From: Dehalococcoidales bacterium
GTDB lineage: Bacteria; Chloroflexota; Dehalococcoidia; Dehalococcoidales; UBA2162
Assembly (NCBI GenBank): GCA_030648675.1
Contig: JAUSGV010000018.1
Span: forward strand, 1 to 6,889
DNA: 6,889 bases
Direction: 5' to 3'
A program made the translations under genes and the position numbers. The notes under the pieces are model-generated. The model was not told the origin of the DNA, did no database searches, and saw nothing but the letters and a program-made list of their open reading frames with translations. This document shows, one piece after another, positions 1 to 4,333 of the stretch; position 1 is the stretch's first letter, and every line of letters begins with the position of its first letter.

Positions 1-1
1 G

Positions 2-976
2 ATCCTGACCCAAATATTTGAAAACTGGGCGGCGAAATTGGCATGGGAGGGGAGGGTCAGCCAGCTTATCGAGAGGGCAGCACGCCGTCCTTTCTTGTTC
101 TGGTTTCTCCTGCTCGGTGTTTTTATTGCGCTTGAAGCCTCGATACTTCCGGATAGCGTCAAACTGGTTTCTGCAAAAGTTGTCACCAGCCTTTTCATCT
201 TGTCTTTAGCCTGGATAGCAATCGCCATGAGTGAAGAGTTGCTCGAATTGTATTTGCCCAAGATGAAGGTCCCCCGGTCGGCCGTCGATCTAGCTTTAAG
301 CTTCGTGGTGATTGCTCTTCTTGCGGCCAGCGTCCTTATTGCCTTGGCTATATGGGGCGTACCGACGACTCCCTTTCTGCTGTTGATTGCCGTTGTCACA
401 CTTCTCGGATTATTCGCTACTAGAAACGTCGCTCCCAATGCGTTTGCAGCAGTTCACATGTGGAATACGGAGCACGTGAAGGCGGGGGATTATATCAGGC
501 TGGAAACGGGAGAGGAGGGGTACGTAACGGAGATCAATTGGAACAGCACGCACATCAAAACGCTGAACGAAACAACAGTGATAATTCCCAACAGCCGGCT
601 TATACAGTCTAAGTTTGTTAATTATGGGCAGGCGGAAAGGGTCACCAGAGAACTCTTCACCTTTAATGGGCGTCTCCAGGAGCGGGATTTCCCTTTCTTG
701 AATCGGGGTACCGCGGTGGGGGCAGGCGGCGTAAAGGTTGACGAAATCAAATCAATTTTATCGGACCGGGAAAAGGATATCGCCAGGCTTATCTCGGAAG
801 GGGTCGGCAATCGAGAAATCGGGGAAAGGTTGTTCATCGCCGAGAACACGGTGAAAGTCCATGTCAAAAATATCCTGAAAAAGCTCGAGTTGCGGAACCG
901 CCAGCAGCTAGCGGCCTACGCTGCTCTGCGCAATTGGACGACATCCGGCGAAGGCAAAAAGCAAGATGACCATTAA
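2..976 (+). CDS. MscS-type mechanosensitive channel fused to a LuxR/GerE HTH domain (5' end probably outside window)
   Basis: The frame is open from base 2 to a TAA at 974-976. A TTG at 38 would give 312 residues, but the 12 codons before it also read as protein (ILTQIFENWAAK) and no clear ribosome site precedes the TTG, so I treat the gene as 5'-partial. Numbering from the TTG, hydrophobic segments lie at about 18-37, 46-64, 84-106 and 110-128. An MscS beta-domain follows at about 128-197, with AGDYIRLETGEEGYVTEINW and VIIPNSRLIQSKFVN matching the family pattern. After a short linker, residues 240-300 are a LuxR-type helix-turn-helix: LSDREKDIARL, then GNREIGERLFIAENTVKVHV. Known: MscS domains gate on membrane tension, and GerE domains bind DNA. 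Inferred: a membrane-anchored transcription regulator. The classic MscS C-terminal alpha/beta domain is absent, replaced by the HTH. An intrinsic terminator follows 45 bases downstream. Confidence 0.85.
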   Translation: MLTQIFENWAAKLAWEGRVSQLIERAARRPFLFWFLLLGVFIALEASILPDSVKLVSAKVVTSLFILSLAWIAIAMSEELLELYLPKMKVPRSAVDLALSFVVIALLAASVLIALAIWGVPTTPFLLLIAVVTLLGLFATRNVAPNAFAAVHMWNTEHVKAGDYIRLETGEEGYVTEINWNSTHIKTLNETTVIIPNSRLIQSKFVNYGQAERVTRELFTFNGRLQERDFPFLNRGTAVGAGGVKVDEIKSILSDREKDIARLISEGVGNREIGERLFIAENTVKVHVKNILKKLELRNRQQLAAYAALRNWTTSGEGKKQDDH

Positions 977-1020
977 TTAGCTCCCGGTACTTTCAGTCTC
1001 AAATCGAATAGGCGATGTCC

Positions 1021-1048
1021 AAAAGGGTTATGAAAATAACCCTTTTTT
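1021..1048 (+). terminator. Intrinsic terminator after the MscS-LuxR gene
   Basis: A perfect 11-bp stem (AAAAGGGTTAT at 1021-1031 with ATAACCCTTTT at 1036-1046) is capped by a GAAA tetraloop (1032-1035). The T run extends to 1048. The A run on the left side means it could also work on the opposite strand. It sits 45 bases after the stop codon and insulates the sigma-factor gene from upstream reading. Confidence 0.9.
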
Positions 1049-1049
1049 A

Positions 1050-1086
1050 TTGCCTAAATACTTAATATCGGGAATAGGCAAGTATT
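1050..1086. repeat. Two overlapping inverted repeats upstream of the sigma gene
   Basis: TTGCCTA (1050-1056) is inverted as TAGGCAA (1075-1081). AATACTT (1057-1063), directly after the first left arm, is inverted as AAGTATT (1080-1086). Both pairs are perfect 7-mers and they share A1080 and A1081. The region could be a protein-binding operator, or two mutually exclusive hairpins if transcribed. It overlaps the -35 element of the candidate ECF promoter, which favours an operator-like role, but this is inference. Confidence 0.45.
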
Positions 1087-1100
1087 CTTCGCCCGTCTAA
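1070..1100 (+). promoter_or_regulatory. Candidate ECF-type promoter for the sigma gene
   Basis: GGGAATA at 1070-1076 and CGTCTAA at 1094-1100 are separated by 17 bases. Known: many ECF sigma factors use promoters with a GGAAC/GGAAT-like -35 and a CGTC-like -10 about 16-17 bases apart, and often control their own gene. If real, transcription would start near 1105-1108 and give a leader of about 140 bases before the ATG at 1248. No convincing housekeeping -35/-10 pair was found here. The match is by eye only. Confidence 0.4.
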
Positions 1101-1110
1101 CATGGACGAA

Positions 1111-1198
1111 GGTACCCGACGGAAGCGGCCGGAGCCGTCTCGACCTTGGAAACGAGCCTGGCGGGTACCGCATGGCAAAGGTCAAACACGAGGGTGCC
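1111..1198 (+). ncRNA. Candidate structured 5' leader of the sigma-factor mRNA
   Basis: An 8-bp closing stem (GGTACCCG 1111-1118 with CGGGTACC 1162-1169) encloses two hairpins. The first is ACGG 1119-1122 with CCGT 1135-1138, or alternatively CGGC 1126-1129 with GCCG 1134-1137. The second is CTCG 1139-1142 with CGAG 1153-1156. GACCTT at 1142-1147, mostly in the second loop, is complementary to AAGGTC at 1178-1183, a possible pseudoknot. GGCA 1174-1177 can pair with TGCC 1195-1198. A competing hairpin, GCC-TG-GCGG-GTA-CCGC-AT-GGC (1156-1176), would break the closing stem. I do not recognise a known riboswitch family. It may be a regulatory leader or an independent small RNA. Confidence 0.45.
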
Positions 1199-1247
1199 GG
1201 TGAGGGGAAGTGAGGAATCAGAATTCAATAGAGCAGCGATTAGATAA

Positions 1248-1811
1248 ATGAGCAATTTTGAATTAGGCGGCGACATATTGATTGAGCAGGCTGCCCAAGG
1301 TGACAGTAACGCTTTCTCTTCTCTTTACGACACCTACGCGGAAAAAATCTACCGGCATGTTTGTTACAGAGTTCCCGACCGGGCCGACGCCGAGGACATT
1401 ACCCAGGAAGTATTTATTAGGGCGTGGCGCGCGGTCGGCCGCTATCGCAACGGAAAGACTCCCTTCTTCTCCTGGCTTCTTGTCATCGCCAGGAATCTCG
1501 TTGCCGATTTTTACAGGATAAGAAAAAATCATGCTTTGCTGGACGGTGATGCTCCCTATGCCTCAGGTATCGACATTGAGAAAGAAGTGGAAGCAAGCCA
1601 GAAAAAGGACGAATTGCAGCAGGCAATCTCCAAACTGAACAAGGTCAAACAAAAAGTTTTGATTATGCGTTTTATCGAGGACCGAAGCTATCCCGAAATA
1701 AGCCGTGCCTTGGGGAAAAGCGAAGGTGCGGTCCGGGTACTTGTGTTCCGCGCTCTGATGGATCTGAAAAAGATAATCGGCTCACATCAGGGTTCCGAAA
1801 TTCAGGCTTGA
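1248..1811 (+). CDS. ECF-like RNA polymerase sigma-70 family factor
   Basis: The 187-residue product has the two-domain layout of ECF sigma factors, close to their usual length. Sigma region 2 spans about residues 20-95: NAFSSLYDTYAEKIYRHV, then DAEDITQEVFIRAW (region 2.2, core polymerase contact) and PFFSWLLVIARNLVADFYR (region 2.3-2.4, promoter melting and -10 recognition). Region 4 is at about 122-176, with the helix-turn-helix SYPEISRALGKSEGAVRVLV for the -35. The ATG at 1248 directly follows an in-frame TAA, so it is the earliest possible start. It lacks a Shine-Dalgarno sequence at normal distance; GAGGAA lies about 30 bases upstream. A TTG at 1278 is a weaker alternative start. No anti-sigma gene follows; the next gene is convergent. 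The upstream candidate ECF promoter suggests autoregulation. Confidence 0.92.
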   Translation: MSNFELGGDILIEQAAQGDSNAFSSLYDTYAEKIYRHVCYRVPDRADAEDITQEVFIRAWRAVGRYRNGKTPFFSWLLVIARNLVADFYRIRKNHALLDGDAPYASGIDIEKEVEASQKKDELQQAISKLNKVKQKVLIMRFIEDRSYPEISRALGKSEGAVRVLVFRALMDLKKIIGSHQGSEIQA

Positions 1812-1827
1812 TCCTGGTAACAATGGG

Positions 1828-1909
1828 GCGTCGGACCTGACGCGACAATGGTAATGCAACCGCATCTAATTCCGCTGCTATGACGATCCCGCCTTAAGCG
1901 GGGCCGTCA
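1828..1909 (+). terminator. Two hairpins downstream of the sigma gene, possible terminator without T run
   Basis: The first hairpin is GCGTC (1828-1832), loop GGACCT, GACGC (1839-1843). The second is larger: TGACG (1881-1885) and CCCGC (1888-1892), loop CTTAA, then GCGGG (1898-1902) and CGTCA (1905-1909), with a 2x2 internal loop. Neither is followed by a T run on either strand, so termination would need Rho or another factor. They may instead protect the 3' end of the mRNA. They lie between the sigma gene and the convergent small gene, where a terminator is expected. Confidence 0.35.
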
Positions 1910-1957
1910 ACAATAGGAGGAAAGTGCCGGCAGTACCGTTTGAGGCATTACCCGCTA

Positions 1958-1971
1958 AACGGCACGCCGTT
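1958..1971 (-). terminator. Palindrome after the small zinc-ribbon gene, weak terminator candidate
   Basis: AACGGC (1958-1963) is inverted as GCCGTT (1966-1971). On the minus strand it begins seven bases after the TAA of the small gene and ends in TTT. As RNA it would form a stem of about five pairs with a four-base loop. The stem is short and the T run minimal. Confidence 0.25.
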
Positions 1972-1977
1972 GCTGAC

Positions 1978-2199
1978 TTACCAGCTATTGTACAGGCGGC
2001 ACGGCCGGCTGGAGCCGCATTCATGGTAAACACGGCTGCCTATTTGGCTGAATTTACGAGTCGGTACCAGGGTCCCTTCGTTGATCCAAATAGCCTGGAG
2101 AACTTTGCACTCGGGGCAGAATGCCATGACTTCTCCCGTCCAGGTTTCGGAAAACCGTTGCTCGGCGATGTCCTGTGTCCGCTCTCTCAACATGCTCAT
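1978..2199 (-). CDS. Small cysteine-rich, zinc-ribbon-like protein of unknown function
   Basis: The product has 73 residues. It carries CPEC at 28-31 and then HECG at 59-62 with a further Cys at 67 (SSRPCRLY), a spacing that suggests a single zinc site of treble-clef or ribbon type. The N-terminal third (MLRERTQDIAEQRFSETWTG) is polar and probably helical, and no signal or membrane segment is present. I cannot name the family and do not assign a function. The ORF on the opposite strand lacks any such pattern, so I take the minus strand as coding. The start is uncertain: ATG codons stand at 2199 and 2193, neither with a good Shine-Dalgarno site, and an in-frame TAG lies four codons upstream. 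The gene is convergent with the sigma factor and is probably monocistronic, with an AT-rich upstream region holding a candidate promoter. Confidence 0.65.
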   Translation of the reverse strand: MSMLRERTQDIAEQRFSETWTGEVMAFCPECKVLQAIWINEGTLVPTRKFSQIGSRVYHECGSSRPCRLYNSW

Positions 2200-2303
2200 G
2201 GGAAAATTCTAGACCGTAATCCGTTGAAAAGTCATAACAGGAAAGCGGAAAAAGTAACAAAAGTATGACATTTTTGATTATCTGGTTAAGGTACGGGGAA
2301 AAT

Positions 2304-2333
2304 ATTATAAAAATGTTATTTTTCTTGTGGTAA
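2304..2333 (-). promoter_or_regulatory. Candidate sigma-70 promoter for the small zinc-ribbon gene
   Basis: On the minus strand a perfect TATAAT (2309-2304) is preceded, with 18 bases between, by TTACCA (2333-2328), which matches the -35 consensus at four of six positions. It sits in the most AT-rich stretch of the window (about 2225-2345). The implied leader is about 100 bases. A TATGAT at 2338-2343 on the plus strand could serve the divergent ORF at 2362, but lacks a recognisable -35. Confidence 0.4.
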
Positions 2334-2361
2334 ATTTTATGATTTTGAGATTTGCCGACAC

Positions 2362-2508
2362 GTGCTTGCTGTAGATAAGGTGGAGGGGCCGCCCGATATT
2401 GTGGTGATAATAGAGTCACCTTCACGCATCAAATTGGCTGCCGCGGTCGTAAAAGCCCTTTCTACGGTAGAGGTTATGATCGACGGCGTCGACCTGCTGC
2501 CGGTCTAA
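2362..2508 (+). CDS. Doubtful 48-residue ORF, hypothetical protein
   Basis: A GTG at 2362 opens 48 codons ending in TAA at 2506-2508. The start is uncertain: GTG codons at 2380, 2401 and 2404 are alternatives, and GGAGG at 2382-2386 is rather far (14 bases) from 2401. The product reads like protein, with a hydrophobic strand, a basic helix and a second strand: DIVVIIESPSRIKLAAAVV, then VEVMIDGVDLLPV. The first part faintly resembles the start of the TOPRIM domain of topoisomerase I (VIVESPAKAKTI), but at this length it may be chance. CGGT-CTA-ACCG followed by TTTTT (2501-2516) overlaps the stop codon and could be a weak terminator. It could be a real small protein, a gene remnant, or noise. 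Confidence 0.35.
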   Translation: MLAVDKVEGPPDIVVIIESPSRIKLAAAVVKALSTVEVMIDGVDLLPV

Positions 2509-2530
2509 CCGTTTTTAACCGCTGATCCGC

Positions 2531-3796
2531 TCAGTCCGGATTGATCGTCTTATGTCCCATAAAAGCCTGCAAAACTTCTGGAATTGCGACACTGCCGTCG
2601 GCTTGCTGATAGTTTTCCAGAACGGCGATCATTATGCGGGGAATTGCCAGTCCGGAACCGTTTAGAGTATGCACAAATCGCGGCTTCTCGTCGGCAGTCG
2701 CCCGATAACGAATATTAGCCCGCCGTGCCTGGAAATCGCCGCAATTGGAGCAGGAGCTGACCTCCAGCCATTCTTCGCTGCCGGGTGCCCATACCTCGAT
2801 GTCATACGTTTTCATCGAAGAAAAGCCCAGGTCGCCGGTGCAAAGGGCTTTGATCCGGTAGGGGAGCCCTAATCGTTCACAGACCGCTTCTGCATCTAGA
2901 ACGAGCTTTTCCAGTTCGTCCATAGAATTCTCGGGTTCAACAAATTTATAAAGCTCCACTTTGTCGAACTGGTGCCCGCGTTTTATACCGCGAACGTCTT
3001 TACCGGCCGACATCTTTTCTCTGCGGAAGCAGGCCGTGTAGGCGGCGTAATGTATCGGCAATACTCCCGGCGGTATGATCTCATCGCGGTGCAGATTAGT
3101 CAGCGGTACTTCTGCGGTGGGCACGAACCATAAATCATCTTCCTCGTCGTGATACAGGTTGTCGGCGAATTTAGGCAGGTTGCCTGAGGCCACCATGCAC
3201 TCGCGTTTAACCATCCATGGAGGGTAAATTTCCTTATAACCATGATGGCGGGTGTGCAGGTCGAGCATGAAAGCGATCAATGCTCTCTGCAGGCGCGCCC
3301 CGAGTCCTTTGAGTACGTAGAAACGGCTGCCGGAAAGCTTGATACCGCGAGCGAAGTCGATGATGTCCAGGGATTCGCCTATTTCCCAGTGAGGTTTTGG
3401 TGTAAAATCGAAGGTTTTCGGCGCCTGCCACGTACGGGTGATCTTGCCTTCGGTCTCATCTTTCCCAACCGGCACTGAGGAATGAGGTATATTGGGGATC
3501 TGAAGAAGCAATTCCAGCAGTTGCTTGTCGAGGTTGTTAACCTCCTCTTCCATGTCCTTGAGCATGGTGCGCAAATCACGGGCGTCCGTCATGGCTTTTT
3601 CGCCCGGGGCTCCCTCGCCTTTAAACTGCCGGGCGGTTTCTTTTCGCTGCCGCCTCAGTTCTTCCAGCTCGATCGTTTTCCGGCGGCGCAGAGTATCCAG
3701 TTCCAGGATTCCGTCCAGCGGAGCAGTGGTGCAGCGTTTCTCCAGTGCTTCCCTGACGAGTTCGGCGTTCTCGCGGATAAATTTCAGGTCGAGCAT
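2531..3796 (-). CDS. serS: Seryl-tRNA synthetase
   Basis: This cytoplasmic class II synthetase charges tRNA-Ser (and tRNA-Sec where present) with serine using ATP. The 421 residues match the usual bacterial length of about 425. Residues 1-100 form the long antiparallel coiled-coil arm that grips the tRNA variable arm (helical, charged, from MLDLKFIREN). The catalytic core contains TAEVPLTN (227-234), motif 2 FRREKMSAGKDVRGIKRGHQ (257-276) with the ATP-binding arginine R258, the segment SSCSNCGDFQARR (347-359), and motif 3 HTLNGSGLAIPRIMIAVLEN (376-395) with R387. The motif 2 loop has EKMSAG where many homologues have EAGSAG. The ATG at 3796 is supported by AAGGAG (3808-3803) at good distance. 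It is downstream of the response regulator on the same strand, separated by 140 bases that are mostly an interspersed repeat. No T-box leader is visible. Confidence 0.98.
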   Translation of the reverse strand: MLDLKFIRENAELVREALEKRCTTAPLDGILELDTLRRRKTIELEELRRQRKETARQFKGEGAPGEKAMTDARDLRTMLKDMEEEVNNLDKQLLELLLQIPNIPHSSVPVGKDETEGKITRTWQAPKTFDFTPKPHWEIGESLDIIDFARGIKLSGSRFYVLKGLGARLQRALIAFMLDLHTRHHGYKEIYPPWMVKRECMVASGNLPKFADNLYHDEEDDLWFVPTAEVPLTNLHRDEIIPPGVLPIHYAAYTACFRREKMSAGKDVRGIKRGHQFDKVELYKFVEPENSMDELEKLVLDAEAVCERLGLPYRIKALCTGDLGFSSMKTYDIEVWAPGSEEWLEVSSCSNCGDFQARRANIRYRATADEKPRFVHTLNGSGLAIPRIMIAVLENYQQADGSVAIPEVLQAFMGHKTINPD

Positions 3797-3802
3797 ATTA
3801 TT

Positions 3803-3829
3803 CTCCTTATTGACATACCGTCGATGTCA
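3803..3829 (-). promoter_or_regulatory. serS ribosome-binding site with an abutting hairpin
   Basis: On the minus strand AAGGAG (3808-3803) is the Shine-Dalgarno sequence of serS. Just before it, TGACAT and ATGTCA (3829-3824 and 3816-3811) can form a 6-bp stem with a 7-base loop, ending two bases before the site. The outer arm of this stem is made from the edge of the interspersed repeat. It could affect ribosome access, which is inference. Confidence 0.4.
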
Positions 3830-3917
3830 TTCCGAGTCCTTCTGCAGAAGGGCGTGGGAATCTCTATATAATCCACCTCACCGAGATTGCCACGTCGCTA
3901 CTCTCCTCGCAATGACA
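3825..3917. repeat. Interspersed palindromic repeat (two-hairpin, REP/MITE-like unit)
   Basis: The 93-base unit starts TGTCATTCCGAG (3825-3836) and ends CTCGCAATGACA (3906-3917), inverted at 11 of 12 positions. Inside, GGAATCTC (3857-3864) faces GAGATTGC (3883-3890), again with one difference. Each half also folds on itself. The left arm pairs ATTCC (3829-3833) with GGAAT (3857-3861) around the perfect 14-base palindrome CCTTCTGCAGAAGG (3838-3851). The right arm pairs ATTGC (3886-3890) with GCAAT (3909-3913). From memory, repeats with such ends are scattered in many copies in Chloroflexota and some other genomes. No ORF of its own is present. It fills the gap between the response regulator and serS. 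Confidence 0.75.
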
Positions 3918-3936
3918 TTTCAAACTCTTGTGTTCC

Positions 3937-4323
3937 TCAGGTTGAATCCCGCTTGATTCGCCTCAACTTTGCTTCGATTCGGGCTACCAGCTCCCGCGCC
4001 AGGAACGGCTTCTTGACGTAATCATCAGCCCCGATGGAGAGAGCATCGCTGACCGATGTTACTTCGCCTACTCCCGTAACCATTATAACCGGAAGGGAAT
4101 ATTGTTTCCTGAGCAACCCGAGTGTCTGGAAACCATCCATGTCTGGCATTCTTATGTCCAGAAGCACCAGGTTGATTCCGGAATCGGCCAGCCTGTCCAA
4201 CGCTTCTTTACCGCTTGCAGCGGTAACCACCTGGTATCCCGCATCATCCAGGATACGGCTGATGAGCCTTCTAATATATTCTTCGTCATCGACCACGAGT
4301 ATAGTAGTTTTGTTTTCATCCAT
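3937..4323 (-). CDS. Single-domain response regulator (CheY-like receiver)
   Basis: The 128 residues are one receiver domain with no output domain. Phosphorylation-site features are all present: acidic pair D12-D13 (ILVVDDEEY), phospho-acceptor D56 (LVLLDIRMPDMDGF), T83 (VIMVTG) and K105 (DDYVKKPF). Its partner is almost surely the histidine kinase immediately upstream, whose stop lies 10 bases before this ATG. A short GAGAAA overlapping the end of the kinase gene is the only ribosome-site candidate, so translational coupling is likely. Lacking an output domain, it should act by protein contact or in a phosphorelay. The tail after K105 is the normal last helix followed by a basic RRIKRDST. 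Confidence 0.95.
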   Translation of the reverse strand: MDENKTTILVVDDEEYIRRLISRILDDAGYQVVTAASGKEALDRLADSGINLVLLDIRMPDMDGFQTLGLLRKQYSLPVIMVTGVGEVTSVSDALSIGADDYVKKPFLARELVARIEAKLRRIKRDST

Positions 4324-4333
4324 ATTAGTTTCT

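Noticed and set aside
1105..1247. A known riboswitch (c-di-GMP-I or cobalamin) in the sigma leader
   Set aside because: Short resemblances such as GGTGCC and CGGGTACCG occur, but the conserved cores (GGACGCAAAGC, or the cobalamin box) are missing.
1924..2268. A 114-codon plus-strand ORF starting GTG after a perfect AGGAGG
   Set aside because: The spacing of three bases is too short, the translation shows no domain pattern and runs into the AT-rich promoter region, and the opposite strand encodes a more credible Cys-patterned protein.
2054..2425. A 123-codon minus-strand ORF
   Set aside because: It overlaps the zinc-ribbon gene in another frame, crosses the AT-rich intergenic region, and its translation is low-complexity there (NHKIYHKKNNIFIIF).
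2501..2516. CGGT-CTA-ACCG-TTTTT as a terminator between the small ORF and serS
   Set aside because: The stem has only four pairs with a three-base loop. It is kept only as a remark under the small ORF.
3810..3815. TTGACA as a plus-strand -35 element
   Set aside because: No -10 lies at a suitable distance and no plus-strand gene follows; the bases belong to the serS leader.
3797..3936. A T-box leader for serS
   Set aside because: The gap is filled by the interspersed repeat. There is no T-box sequence, specifier loop or terminator/antiterminator pair.
3482..3956. Plus-strand ORFs across the serS start and the repeat
   Set aside because: They are antisense shadows of serS continuing through the repeat, with serine- and phenylalanine-rich meaningless translations.
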